From the NCBI RefSeq assembly GCF_900103975.1, contig NZ_FNIR01000001.1, forward strand, positions 62,001 through 126,000: a stretch of DNA of 64,000 nt. The letters are read 5' to 3'. This DNA comes from Klenkia soli. Lineage in GTDB: Bacteria > Actinomycetota > Actinomycetes > Mycobacteriales > Geodermatophilaceae. Below the pieces are notes generated by a model. That model was not told the origin of the DNA. It did no database searches and saw only the letters and a program-made list of their open reading frames with translations. Numbering within the stretch: position 1 is the stretch's first letter; every line of letters starts with the position of its first letter. Shown in pieces: positions 8,411 to 16,918 of this stretch. A program made the translations under genes and the position numbers.

Positions 8411-9307
8411 GTGTCCTCCCGAACCCCCGCGTCGGTCGTGCGCGGCGACCGCTCGCTGCCGCCCGGCTTCGACCACCCGCACGCCTCCGAGGAGGCCCGG
8501 CGGATCGCCGAGCAGGGCACGATCCTGCGGGTCCAGGTCGGTTCCGGGGTGCACGGGACATCGATCGGCGGGCAGGACGACCGCGACGAGATGGGCATCT
8601 GCCTGGAACCGCCGGAGTTCGTCACGGGTGTGGCGCGGGTCGGCGAGGGCATCCCGTTCGAGCAGTACCAGCGGCACACGGTGTGGGACCGGCCTGGCGG
8701 GTTGGCGAACCGCTCGGGGGCCGGCGACCTGGACGTGGTCGTCTACTCGGCCCGGAAGTGGGCGCGGCTGGCGCTGGCCGGCAACCCCACGGTCCTGCTG
8801 CTGCTCTTCGTGCCCGACGCCGAGGTGGTGCACCGCGACGAGGCCGGCGCCGATTTGGTGGACAACGCGCACCGCTTCGTCTCGCGGCTGGCCGCCGACC
8901 GGTTCCTCGGCTACCTGACCGGCCAGCGGGCGGCGATGACCGGCGAGGTCGGCGCGCACACCAACCGGCCCGAGCTGGTCGCCGAGCACGGCTACGACAC
9001 CAAGTACGCCATGCACGCGCTGCGCCTCGGGGTGCAGGGCGTCGAGCTGCTGAGCACCGGCCGCATCACGCTGCCGGTGCCCGAGCCCGACCGGTCGTAC
9101 CTGCGCGCGGTGCGGGCCGGCGAGGTCGAGCTGGCCGAGGTGGTGGCCGCCGTCGACGCCGCCGAGCAGCGGCTGATCGCCCTGCGCGAGAGCTCCACCG
9201 TGCCCGACGAACCCGACCGCGCCTGGGTCGACGCCTGGCTGCACCGCTCCTACCTGGCCCACTGGGCCGGGAGCGCGGTGCCCACCTCCCCGGACGACGT
9301 GCCGTGA
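8411..9307 (+). CDS. Predicted nucleotidyltransferase, DNA polymerase beta superfamily (COG3541/YcgL-like)
   Basis: About 298 residues. The N-terminal VGSGVHGTSIGGQDDRDEMGI is a variant of the GSxxxG...DxD nucleotidyltransferase motif. Downstream come the conserved GDLDVVVYSARKWARLALAGNPTVLLLLF block and the KYAMHALRLGVQGVELLSTG block of this family. The family has been linked to RNA repair; the substrate is unknown. GTG 8411 is preferred (GGGAG ten bases upstream) over GTG 8402. Its stop overlaps the next small gene by four bases (GTGA), so the two are probably co-translated. Confidence 0.75.
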   Translation: MSSRTPASVVRGDRSLPPGFDHPHASEEARRIAEQGTILRVQVGSGVHGTSIGGQDDRDEMGICLEPPEFVTGVARVGEGIPFEQYQRHTVWDRPGGLANRSGAGDLDVVVYSARKWARLALAGNPTVLLLLFVPDAEVVHRDEAGADLVDNAHRFVSRLAADRFLGYLTGQRAAMTGEVGAHTNRPELVAEHGYDTKYAMHALRLGVQGVELLSTGRITLPVPEPDRSYLRAVRAGEVELAEVVAAVDAAEQRLIALRESSTVPDEPDRAWVDAWLHRSYLAHWAGSAVPTSPDDVP

Positions 9308-9513
9308 CGAGGCGTAAGTCCGCGACCGAGCGCCGCACCGCGTCCGCCCTCGCCGTCGTGGACGCCTACGGCCGACACCGCGGCGCGACGACCCAGCGCG
9401 AGGACGCGGCCGCCGACCTGGGCATGGGTCTCCCGACGTTCCGCGCGGCCCTGGACGACGCACGCCGCCTGGGCTTCGACATCGAGGCCGCGCCGGAGCA
9501 GACCAGCTCGTAG
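9304..9513 (+). CDS. 69-residue hypothetical protein, ancestral copy
   Basis: Small, basic, probably helical protein starting with GTG inside the stop of the preceding nucleotidyltransferase (GTGA overlap). It reads as ATERRTASALAVVDAYGRH, then TTQREDAAADLGM and PTFRAALDDARRLGFDIE, a pattern compatible with a small helix-turn-helix, but I recognise no family. A second copy with about 90% identical DNA lies at 19712-19921. Translational coupling makes this copy the likely original and the distal one the acquired or duplicated one. The tRNA-Ala terminator and 3'-end sequence follow directly. Confidence 0.65.
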   Translation: MTRRKSATERRTASALAVVDAYGRHRGATTQREDAAADLGMGLPTFRAALDDARRLGFDIEAAPEQTSS

Positions 9514-9546
9514 CCCCCGGGGTTCGACAGGCCCGGGGACGACGAA

Positions 9547-9571
9547 GGCCGCCTCCTGGTGGAGGACGGCC
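9547..9571 (-). terminator. tRNA-Ala-type terminator hairpin, copy 1
   Basis: GGCCG and GGAGG arms separated by a short loop, followed on the minus strand by TT; the same hairpin lies downstream of the intact tRNA-Ala (19954-19981). Here it is stranded next to the att copy at 9584. Confidence 0.55.
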
Positions 9572-9583
9572 TGGTCGATCGGG

Positions 9584-9625
9584 TGGAGCTGAGGGGACTC
9601 GAACCCCTGACCCCCACACTGCCAG
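9584..9625 (-). repeat. Attachment-site copy 1 (last 42 bases of tRNA-Ala(GGC))
   Basis: Exact copy of tRNA-Ala positions 32-73 (19994-20035), covering the anticodon loop, T-arm and acceptor 3' strand. It has no 5' half, so it is not a tRNA gene. Together with the copies at 16158 and 19994 it marks the outer boundary of two tandem elements inserted at the tRNA gene. Homology with the 20-kb region continues on its left through the 69-residue gene and stops on its right. Confidence 0.85.
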
Positions 9626-9770
9626 GCCAACCTGACGACGTTCACAATTGTTCGTCGTGGTCCTGGAAGCCCAGCTCGGAGCGCCGATCCGGCGTCGGCC
9701 GGACGTCGGCGAACCAGCCTGAACCACGATCGATCTGGGTCAACTGCAACCAGAACTGCAACCAAGGATC
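9626..9770. repeat. Left-end arm region of element A with AACTGCAACCA direct repeats
   Basis: About 145 bases similar to 16200-16345 just inside the next att copy. It contains AACTGCAACCA twice (9742-9752 and 9754-9764, 12-base period). A related AACTGCAACC lies near the right end of element A at 16097. Such repeats flanking a tRNA core are what arm-type binding sites of a tyrosine integrase look like. No gene is visible in 9626-9901. Confidence 0.55.
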
Positions 9771-9901
9771 AAGCACCGGGGCGTTGGCTTCTTGCCGACG
9801 ACGCCGCGAACCTGACTGTCCGGAAACCACGACCCGTCTACCAGAACAATACTGGCCCGGGCGGGCTCGACCCGACTTCCCAGCTCGCTCGGTAGACCGT
9901 C

Positions 9902-10429
9902 ATGCTCTTCCTGCAGTCCCCGGGGGCGGATCAGGGATGGTGGAGCATGCCGGTTCTTCTCGGTGGTGAATTCGACCAGTTCGCGAAGGGCTCGTCGGCA
10001 TCTGGTCCTTTCGGGCCCGAGGAAACTCCCCTGTTCGTCGTCAGGTTCAGGGAGACCGTCGAGCTCAGCGGGATCATCAGGTCGGTGGCTGTGACGTCGT
10101 ACATGCTGACCACGATCAACTTGTTCACTGGGGCCCGCTGCCCAGTCGGCGCAGTTCCGGATGGCCTTCCCGTCACCGCGGCTGGAGTACTCGTCCACCG
10201 CAGCCCCGACACGGTTGAGTTCATGGTGGACACGTCCGGCGATCACACCGATGTCGCCATTCGATCCATGCTGATGTCCGTACGAGACATCTTCTCGACG
10301 ACGGGACGAGCAGCAACGCTCAGCTCACGATCCGCGGTGGACGATCAAGGAATCGAGCCCCCTGGCTGGCATCACATCGGCGGAGACCTGCTGTGGCCAG
10401 TGCTCGACGAACTCGGACTCGAACACTGA
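9902..10429 (+). CDS. Hypothetical protein in element A
   Basis: 175 residues, or 160 from the ATG at 9947. I do not recognise the family. The sequence looks like a genuine globular protein (LFVVRFRETVELSGIIRSVAV, TSYMLTTINLFTGARCPVG, GVLVHRSPDTVEFMVD, WHHIGGDLLWPVLDELGLEH), without signal peptide or membrane segments. Third-position GC is lower than in chromosomal neighbours, consistent with transfer. It is followed by 247 bases with no recognisable feature, then the convergent 3' end of the DUF4132-type gene. Confidence 0.6.
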   Translation: MLFLQSPGADQGWWSMPVLLGGEFDQFAKGSSASGPFGPEETPLFVVRFRETVELSGIIRSVAVTSYMLTTINLFTGARCPVGAVPDGLPVTAAGVLVHRSPDTVEFMVDTSGDHTDVAIRSMLMSVRDIFSTTGRAATLSSRSAVDDQGIEPPGWHHIGGDLLWPVLDELGLEH

Positions 10430-10676
10430 GGGTCAACCCCACTCGTTCGTTCATCGCTCGTGGTGCGGTCCTCGGCATCACAGCGGCGTCCGAGAACGGC
10501 CGTCTCCCGGACCGGCACGACCACAGGTCACGTTGCTGACCTGCACGGACTCACACGTGTCCGACAGACCCGTCCGAACTGTTCTCCCGGCAAGGGCCGT
10601 CATACGGCACACCCTGTGGGGACTTCCGTGCCGTCGGCGCAGGCCCCAGCGTCCCCCGGCCAAAGGCCACACGGTC

Positions 10677-13600
10677 TCAGCGCAGCTGGCGCACGATCGC
10701 GGGGTCCGAGACGCGGTCGTCCTCGGCGAGGAGCAGCACCTCGGAGAGGATGAGGGCGACGGTCGGGTCGTCGTCGACGAACGGTAGGAAGACCCGGCCG
10801 AGGTGGTCGTCCGGTACCGGTACCAGGACGATGGACCGGCCGGGCAACATGTGCACGGTCCCGGATCCGAGGTGCACCGAGTAGCGGCCGCGCTGTCCCT
10901 GGACGACGGCGTGGTGCCCGCGGACCTCGACGCCCTCCACGCCGCTGGCGCGCATCGTCTCCTCGACGAGCTGCCGGCGTACCGCGAGCGATGCCTCGGA
11001 GGTCTCGACCTCGACGCCGGACGACGCCGCCACCGACACGACGAGGTCCATGTCTCGCATGGCCTCGCTGAACACCACGGGCGGGACGTCGCCGGCCGGC
11101 AGCTGACTCATGCGGCCGTCCGCGGACGGACCGACGAACTCGAGGTGGCCTGTGGTGACGTCGCCGGAACCGTGGTCGTCGACGGTGCTGAGCCCGTAGC
11201 AGTAGACCGTCACCCCGGCAGCCGGGAACTCCCGGACGTGCGCGCCCGGCTCGTGCAGGTCACGCCACCCCTGCGCGCCCAGCAACGCCGCACCCCGTCG
11301 ACGTACCACCCGTCGCCCGGCGAACCGCATGACGTCGCGGTGCCCGAGCTCGGCGTCGGTCGGGACGTAGAGCTCGCGGAACAGCTGCCGGAACGGCTGG
11401 CGGTTGCGGTCGGTGAAGACCCTGCGTTGCAGGGCCGGCCAGTCGCCGGAGGTCGCGAGGTCCACCGGGTGGGCGACGCGGAGGGCGCGCCCGGTCCAGG
11501 CCTGAACCGACCCGTCCACCCGCCGAAGTCCACCGGCGTCGAGGTCGGGGAACCCCACGGCGCCTGTGTCGTCGACGAGCACGAGGGCACGCAGCATCGG
11601 TCCGAGCACGGGGTGGCCGACCAGCGCCGGCAGTTCGGCGCCGGTGATCTCCTCCCGGTCGGTGCAGGCCCGTTCCAGCCAGCGCCGCATCCGGATCGCC
11701 TGGTCGCGCAGGTCACCGGCCCGGGCCACCAGCTCAGCGACGGCGGGGTCGCGCTTGGCGGACGCGGGGATGCGGGTCAAGGTCTTGGCCCCGCGGCGCA
11801 CGGACAGAGCAGGGCTGCCCTCGGCGTCGATGCTGAGCTCCACCTCGACGTCACCTGAGCCCGCGATCACCGGTCCGTCGCGCAGGTCGCCGAGCGTCTC
11901 CGCCTCCATCGTCCAGGTGAGCCGGGTGGCGTCGGGGTACCCGGCCCGGCGGGCCAGGTTGGTCAGGCCCACCAACAGCGCCTCGGCCTCGGACTTCCGC
12001 TTCTGGGCCTTGGCCGTGCGCTCGGGTGCTGCGAGCACCTGCATGGCACGCCACCGGGTCAGCAGGCGGGGGTCATCCGGGCCGGTGAGGGGAAGCAGCC
12101 CCAACGCTCGGGCCGCGTCCTGGTCGCGCTTGTCCTGGACCCGGCTGATCAGCTCGGTCTCCAGGGCAGCGGCCGCTCCGTCCTCATCGCTTGCGCTCAG
12201 GGCGCGGGCGTAGAGCCGTGTTCGGTGGTGCTGGGTCGCGCGCGATGCCAGAGGCGCGGCGGCGAGCAGGGATGCCAGGCCCTCGGACCCCAGCTGGGCG
12301 GCGAAGGACGCCCACCATCCGAAGTCGACCTCCCCGGCGGTGAGGGCTGTCTGGGTGAGCCGGGTGTGGTTGGCCATCTCGGGCCGCCACGGGCCGTTGT
12401 CGTACTCCTCGACGCGGCGGTGAGCGTGCACCCACAAGACCCCGGACGCCAGGCCGGGCCGGTCCAGGGCGGCTTCGACCAAGGGCGCCCACTGCGGCGC
12501 GAGTACGGCCATCTCGACTGCGCGCTGCTCCGGGACGGCCGCCCTCCGCAGACCGCGCTCGAGGTCAGCGGGGGTGTCGTCCTCGGCCGGGACGTGGACG
12601 GTGAGCAGATGGCTCAGGACGGCGTCGCGACCGGACTCGTTCCGGGGGCTTCGGACCAGGGGGCGAGGGACGGTCGCAGCCAGTACCGAGAGCAATGACT
12701 CGACGCCGACGGCGGCGCCGAGGTTCCACGCCAGCGGGGTGAGGACGTTTCCCATCTCTGCGGTGTCGGACACCTGGCTGTCGACGGCGGACCGTCGGAC
12801 GTCGGCGACCACCTCGTGCAGCGCTGGGGACGACACCCAGTCCGGTGACGGTGATGCGGTGAACTCTCCGAAGTCGCGGTGGGGCCGGACCGGGCGGCCT
12901 CGGTCGGGGGCGATGACTGCGTCGAGCACGTCTGCGCGGGTGGCCAGGCCGAGGTCGAACAGGCTGGCCACGACCCGCGGCTCGACCCGGTGGCGCCACA
13001 GTGCCCGGTCGGCTGACCAGGGGTCGGTGATTCCGTCCGGTTCGTCGAGGAACCGCACCAGCGCCCACCAGCGAGCCAGGTCATCCCGGCCCGTGATGCC
13101 CCACGCCTGGGGGCGAGGTGTCACCCCGAGGTGCGGTCGGGGGTCGACCGGTCCTCCGCCGCCGTGTCGGTGCTCGGGGTTGCGTATCGCATCCACGGGG
13201 AGCTCGGCCAGGACGGTGGAGATCGCGTCGAGGTACAGCGGGGCCCAGGACGGCCGCCGCAGGTGGTTGGCGAGGGTCTGCATCTGACCCGGGACCAGGG
13301 CACGAGCCCAGCGCGGTGCCTCAGCCAACTCCGGCAGCGGGCCCGTCAGCAGGCCGGCGACCTCCCGGAACCACTCGGCATCCTTGCCCATCCGGTCGCT
13401 GCCGTGCACGAGCGCGACGGACAGGATCTGCAGCTCGATACCGCCGTCGGTCAGCCGGCTCTGCACGTCGGCCCACCAGGTGTTGAGGAACTCAGCGACA
13501 GGGGCCCCTTCGCGCGCCCAGGGAAGGGTGTGCAGGTTCTGCACCAACCGCACCTCGTTGCCGAGGGTCACCTCGTCCTCGGCCCGAGCGATCAGGTGGT

Positions 13601-15392
13601 CCAGCAGCGACGTCACCAGGTACCGACAGATGGCGTGGTAGCCGGCAAACCGTCCAGGCGGCGGTCCTGACGGTCGAATCGCCGGGGTCCGGTCCGCGGG
13701 GGTGTACTGCACCCCCGCGAGGGGTTCCGGTGCATCCGTCGCGCTCGACCGGGTCGGATCGGGAAGACCGCACATCTCGGCCAGCTGGACGGCCGCGCGC
13801 CGCTCGACAGGGCTCCCACCGGCCAGGTCGGACAGAGTCGCTCGCCGGCTGTCATCGTCCTGGTGGGACAGGACGGTGACCAGAAGCTTCAGGGTCACAT
13901 CGAGGAACGGTGGCACGCGGCCGAGACGATGCTTGACCAGAGCAGCGCGGACGGCAGCGACCTCCGCGTCGGTGATGGGGTCCAGCTTCACGAGCTGCTG
14001 GAGCGCAGCGCGGCGGACATCGGCTGAGCGGTCGGCCACGTGGCCGAGGAGGGCTTCACGATGGGCGGCCGGGTCCTCGCCGAGGCGGGAGACCTCCCGG
14101 GCCCTCCCGCGTGGGGAGGCGGTCCTCCACACCTGGGATCGTTTGCCGCCCGCGGCGTCCTGCCGGAGCAGAGCATCCGCAGCCAGGGCGGACCCGGCCT
14201 CCAGGGTGTGGTGGCCGACCACCCCGACCTGAACCGGAAGGGTCCGCGGCCAGTCCCGAACCCGCTCCAGCAGGGCCGTCCGGACGTCGCCATCGATGCC
14301 GCCGGGCTTGGTGCGCCAGGCCGCTGCCGCGACGGCCGTCGCCGCGACTGCCGTGTCGGGGTCGCCGACGGCGCCGAGCAGCTCGGCCGTACGGTTCCGA
14401 CGCAGCAACCAGCGGGCCCCGGCCAGCCGCAGAGCGGGGTCCGGGCGCGACAGCAGCTCGACCGCGTGCGGGACCGCTGCCTCTTCGTCCAACCGGCCCA
14501 CACCAGCGAGGAAGCCGGCGTGCTCCACGGCGGTGGCTGCGTCGACGTCCTCCGGTCGAGCGTCGCGCCCGATCGCCTCGGTGCGTGCCCGCACCTCGAG
14601 GAACCGCCCGGCCTGCGGTGACTGCGGGGTCGTGACCTCCTCGCCGAGCCACCGGCCGACCACCTCGAGCACCGGGACCGAGCCGGCATGCCCGGTGTCC
14701 ACGAGCGCCTGCAGCACGACGGCGTGCGCACCCGCGCGGGCGGCCCACAGCGCGTCCAGGACGGTCTCCAGCACCCCGGGCTGCCGGCCGGCGTCGGCCA
14801 ACGACGCCGTCACCGCTGCCCAGTTCTCCGGATCGCTGGTCGCGAGCAACGCATGGACGGCGATCTCCGACGGACCGCTGACCGGGTGGCCGTGGGCCAG
14901 TTGCGCGCGCAGTTCGGCGGCCAGGTCCGCCCGTCCGGATTCGACCTCAGCGGCCACGACCGCAGCCACGCTCCGGTATCCCCGACCGATGTGGGCGCTC
15001 CACCGCACGAACCAGTCCACGTCGCCCGACCAGGTCGCCGCGGCGCCGAGGAGGGACTGCAGACTGCCGGCCCGGCCTCCCCAGGTCCACGGGGAACCCG
15101 GTTCGTGCCCGGCCGTCGCCGGCGCGGTGCGGCTGCGCTCCCACCAGCGGGCGATCGCGGGGCCGAGTCCGGGGTGACGCCGTTCGAGCTCAGCTGCCAG
15201 CTTCTCCGGGGGCACCCTGTCCAGCAGCTTCTCCACCCGGGCCGTCGCTGGCCCGAAGGAGCCGGACGCCACGATGTCCAGGAAGTCAGGGAGGCTGATC
15301 GACCCGCCCGTCGGCCGAGCAGCAGGGCGTTGTGCCCGGCCCGGAAGGCGTCGAGCCATCAGCTCGGCCTCGACCTCCTCGGGGGTCACCAC
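10677..15392 (-). CDS. Large DUF4132-type protein (1571 residues)
   Basis: A very large soluble protein. Residues 1 to about 1100 are mostly helical, with HEAT-like stretches (for example RPDPALRLAGARWLLRRN and SADVRRAALQQLVKL). The last 350 residues match the DUF4132 region and its terminal domain: WRDLHEPGAH, then RYSVHLGSGTVHMLPG, VFLPFVDDDPTVALILSEVLLLAEDD and the closing DPAIVRQL. No Walker motif or nuclease motif is obvious. The family (including E. coli MolR) has no settled biochemical role. Start GTG 15392 has GGGAG seven bases upstream and overlaps the stop of the 135-residue gene, so the pair is translationally coupled. As the main cargo of an integrated element, a defence role is plausible but unproven. 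Confidence 0.75.
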   Translation of the reverse strand: MVTPEEVEAELMARRLPGRAQRPAARPTGGSISLPDFLDIVASGSFGPATARVEKLLDRVPPEKLAAELERRHPGLGPAIARWWERSRTAPATAGHEPGSPWTWGGRAGSLQSLLGAAATWSGDVDWFVRWSAHIGRGYRSVAAVVAAEVESGRADLAAELRAQLAHGHPVSGPSEIAVHALLATSDPENWAAVTASLADAGRQPGVLETVLDALWAARAGAHAVVLQALVDTGHAGSVPVLEVVGRWLGEEVTTPQSPQAGRFLEVRARTEAIGRDARPEDVDAATAVEHAGFLAGVGRLDEEAAVPHAVELLSRPDPALRLAGARWLLRRNRTAELLGAVGDPDTAVAATAVAAAAWRTKPGGIDGDVRTALLERVRDWPRTLPVQVGVVGHHTLEAGSALAADALLRQDAAGGKRSQVWRTASPRGRAREVSRLGEDPAAHREALLGHVADRSADVRRAALQQLVKLDPITDAEVAAVRAALVKHRLGRVPPFLDVTLKLLVTVLSHQDDDSRRATLSDLAGGSPVERRAAVQLAEMCGLPDPTRSSATDAPEPLAGVQYTPADRTPAIRPSGPPPGRFAGYHAICRYLVTSLLDHLIARAEDEVTLGNEVRLVQNLHTLPWAREGAPVAEFLNTWWADVQSRLTDGGIELQILSVALVHGSDRMGKDAEWFREVAGLLTGPLPELAEAPRWARALVPGQMQTLANHLRRPSWAPLYLDAISTVLAELPVDAIRNPEHRHGGGGPVDPRPHLGVTPRPQAWGITGRDDLARWWALVRFLDEPDGITDPWSADRALWRHRVEPRVVASLFDLGLATRADVLDAVIAPDRGRPVRPHRDFGEFTASPSPDWVSSPALHEVVADVRRSAVDSQVSDTAEMGNVLTPLAWNLGAAVGVESLLSVLAATVPRPLVRSPRNESGRDAVLSHLLTVHVPAEDDTPADLERGLRRAAVPEQRAVEMAVLAPQWAPLVEAALDRPGLASGVLWVHAHRRVEEYDNGPWRPEMANHTRLTQTALTAGEVDFGWWASFAAQLGSEGLASLLAAAPLASRATQHHRTRLYARALSASDEDGAAAALETELISRVQDKRDQDAARALGLLPLTGPDDPRLLTRWRAMQVLAAPERTAKAQKRKSEAEALLVGLTNLARRAGYPDATRLTWTMEAETLGDLRDGPVIAGSGDVEVELSIDAEGSPALSVRRGAKTLTRIPASAKRDPAVAELVARAGDLRDQAIRMRRWLERACTDREEITGAELPALVGHPVLGPMLRALVLVDDTGAVGFPDLDAGGLRRVDGSVQAWTGRALRVAHPVDLATSGDWPALQRRVFTDRNRQPFRQLFRELYVPTDAELGHRDVMRFAGRRVVRRRGAALLGAQGWRDLHEPGAHVREFPAAGVTVYCYGLSTVDDHGSGDVTTGHLEFVGPSADGRMSQLPAGDVPPVVFSEAMRDMDLVVSVAASSGVEVETSEASLAVRRQLVEETMRASGVEGVEVRGHHAVVQGQRGRYSVHLGSGTVHMLPGRSIVLVPVPDDHLGRVFLPFVDDDPTVALILSEVLLLAEDDRVSDPAIVRQLR

Positions 15393-15793
15393 CCGCGCGC
15401 TCCCAGTCCGACGAGGCGGACCAGCCGCAACCGGGTGGACTCGCCGACCGTCACCGGGGCATGCCGATCAGTCACCCGAGTGCCGTCCAGGACCGCCAGC
15501 ACCAGGCCGTGGTCGAAGGCCTGCAGCACGCGGTCCACGGCCTGCTGCGGCGTGGGCGGCTCGGGGAGGTCACGCGCCCCGGGCCTCACGGCTCCGACCT
15601 GGAGCGCCTCCGCCAGCCCACCGGCGGTCAGCACGGTGTCCTGCGATGCGGCGGCATGCCGCTGCATCGAACCGGCCAACTCGGCAGAGGCCAGGGTCTC
15701 CAGCATCGACGTGAGGGTCGTCGGTCCAGTCGGCCCGGGCACGTGGTGGTCGATGACCTCCCCGCCGCCGGACGGCCTTGCCTCGATGATCAC
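15386..15793 (-). CDS. 135-residue hypothetical protein coupled to the DUF4132-type gene
   Basis: Small soluble protein starting at GTG 15793, six bases after a strong GGGAGG site. Its stop lies within the first codons of the DUF4132-type gene (GTGGTGA). Visible order: VIIEARPSGGGEVIDHHV, then TSMLETLASAELAGSMQRH, LTAGGLAEALQVGAV and PTPQQAVDRVLQAFDHGLVLAVLDG. No known family is evident. The genetic coupling suggests it forms a complex with, or controls, its large neighbour. The frame is open far upstream, but the extension is arginine-, glycine- and cysteine-rich and runs into the tRNA-derived att site, so the long version is not real. Confidence 0.65.
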   Translation of the reverse strand: MIIEARPSGGGEVIDHHVPGPTGPTTLTSMLETLASAELAGSMQRHAAASQDTVLTAGGLAEALQVGAVRPGARDLPEPPTPQQAVDRVLQAFDHGLVLAVLDGTRVTDRHAPVTVGESTRLRLVRLVGLGARGW

Positions 15794-16118
15794 CCCACGC
15801 CTCCCGGTCAGCCCGCACCCCCGGCGGTCCTCCTGCAGTCTCACCGGGTCCCTCGGCCCCCAACACGGTCTGCTGCCAGCTCTCCCCCTTCCGGGGCACC
15901 GCCCGCCCACGGCGACGAAGACCCTCCTGGCACCGGGCGCGGGCCTCCACGGCGCGACCAGATGCGACTGGACGACCAAGCGACGCATGACGTCGGAGGC
16001 GACCAGCTGCTGCTGACCACCGAGGAATCCGCTGACGTCCTGCGCATCGGCCGCGAACCGCATGAGCACCCTGATGCTGCCCAGAGGTGCTGCATCAACT
16101 GCAACCGAGGACGACGAA
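15794..16118. other. Gene-free stretch with possible decayed coding sequence
   Basis: No intact gene. On the minus strand, 16063 to about 15900 keeps coding-like codon use (reading MRFAADAQDVSGFLGG ...), then degenerates into an arginine/glycine/cysteine-rich frame, with a second frame looking better downstream. This may be a frameshifted remnant. An AACTGCAACC element at 16097 matches the integrase-arm-like repeats at the element's left end. Confidence 0.35.
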
Positions 16119-16146
16119 GGCCGCCCACCCCGGGAGGTGGACGGCC
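16119..16146 (-). terminator. tRNA-Ala-type terminator hairpin, copy 2
   Basis: GGCCGTCCACC pairs with GGTGGGCGGCC on the minus strand. Relative to the copies at 9547 and 19956 the stem has changed on both sides (CCTCC/GGAGG versus CCACC/GGTGG), so base pairing is preserved. Confidence 0.55.
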
Positions 16147-16157
16147 TGTCGATCGGG

Positions 16158-16199
16158 TGGAGCTGAGGGGACTCGAACCCCTGACCCCCACACTGCCAG
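16158..16199 (-). repeat. Attachment-site copy 2 (last 42 bases of tRNA-Ala(GGC)), element A/B junction
   Basis: Identical over 42 bases to 9584-9625 and to the 3' part of the intact tRNA-Ala (19994-20035). It separates the two tandem elements. The 300 bases to its right (16200-16504) hold only the element-B arm region, including two GCAACCA direct repeats at 16317-16338, and no gene. Confidence 0.85.
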
Positions 16200-16504
16200 G
16201 CCGACCTGACGCCATTCACTATCGTTTGCCATGGTTTGAAAAGCCCAGCTCAGGGGCCGTATTCGATGTCGGGCGGACGGCGGCGAACGGGTGCGAACCA
16301 AGATCGATCTAGGCCGATTGCAACCAGAACTGCAACCAGAATCTCGCGCACGGAGACGTGATCCATCAGCACTCGACGGCGACCTCGGCCCGCCTTGAGG
16401 CGAGCACCGATGAGGAGGGCTCAGTGGACCTGACCCACGTCCGGAATGAGCGTCTACCGGGACTCCGGGTCCGCGCGGGCAGCGTGCCTTGCGGCACTGC
16501 TACC

Positions 16505-16540
16505 GGGTAACCGTCACGAAAACCGCGCTCACGGCATTAG
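16505..16540 (+). repeat. Cassette repeat, copy A
   Basis: First copy of the 27-base-core repeat (core 16510-16536): begins ACCGTCACGAAAACC and ends TCACGGCA. It marks the left edge of the cassette array and lies 18 bases from the stop of the first, reversed, cassette gene. Confidence 0.7.
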
Positions 16541-16558
16541 ACACCGGCGAATCCCGGA

Positions 16559-16765
16559 CTAATCGTCCTCGTCAGGCGGGACAGGTGGCCGGGGATCGCC
16601 CCACCGGAGTTCGGCCGGCACTTCGACATGATCATTCTGGCGGTTGCAGCACGCGCTGAAACCGCCGTGCCGTGGGCACTCCACCTCGTCGGCTGCGGGG
16701 CAGTAGTAGATGTCTGCGCACCCGCAGTCGAAAACGACCCTACTCCAGGCGGCGGCCACGCTCAT
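16559..16765 (-). CDS. Cassette 1: small cysteine-rich hypothetical protein
   Basis: 68 residues from ATG 16765. Cysteines and histidines are clustered: FDCGCADIYYC, then VECPRHGGFSACC, which could form a small zinc-binding knuckle. The tail is acidic (PPVPPDEDD). No family recognised. The minus-strand sequence before the ATG reads TAACCT followed by seven bases, a TANNNT -10 box at leaderless spacing; no ribosome site is visible. It is the only gene between repeat copies A and B and is reversed relative to most of the array. Confidence 0.5.
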   Translation of the reverse strand: MSVAAAWSRVVFDCGCADIYYCPAADEVECPRHGGFSACCNRQNDHVEVPAELRWGDPRPPVPPDEDD

Positions 16766-16820
16766 GCCGATGAGGTTATGACCACCCACTTGCAACGGCG
16801 CCGCGGCCACCCCGTCCTCC

Positions 16821-16860
16821 CCTATTCGGCACCGTCATGAAGGACGCGCGCACGGCATCA
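16821..16860 (+). repeat. Cassette repeat, copy B
   Basis: Core 16831-16857: ACCGTCATGAAGGACG followed by CGCGCACGGCA, preceded by CTATTCGGC. Separates cassettes 1 and 2. Confidence 0.75.
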
Positions 16861-16918
16861 GGACCTCCGCCCCCCGGCGGCATGACGTCGATGGCGGCAC
16901 CGCCGGTACCGTTTGCGT

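Noticed and set aside
8393-9727. 906-residue extension of the CCA-type nucleotidyltransferase
   Set aside because: The added part is antisense to the second nucleotidyltransferase gene; open frames of this kind are common at such high GC.
9250-9830. Minus-strand proteins reading through the att region (GGQGFESPQL-type peptides)
   Set aside because: These frames translate tRNA 3'-end sequence; the same artefact appears at 16095-16301 and 19706-20171.
15386-16219. 277-residue version of the small gene upstream of the DUF4132-type gene
   Set aside because: The extension is arginine/glycine/cysteine-rich and starts inside the att site; the GTG at 15793 has a strong ribosome site.
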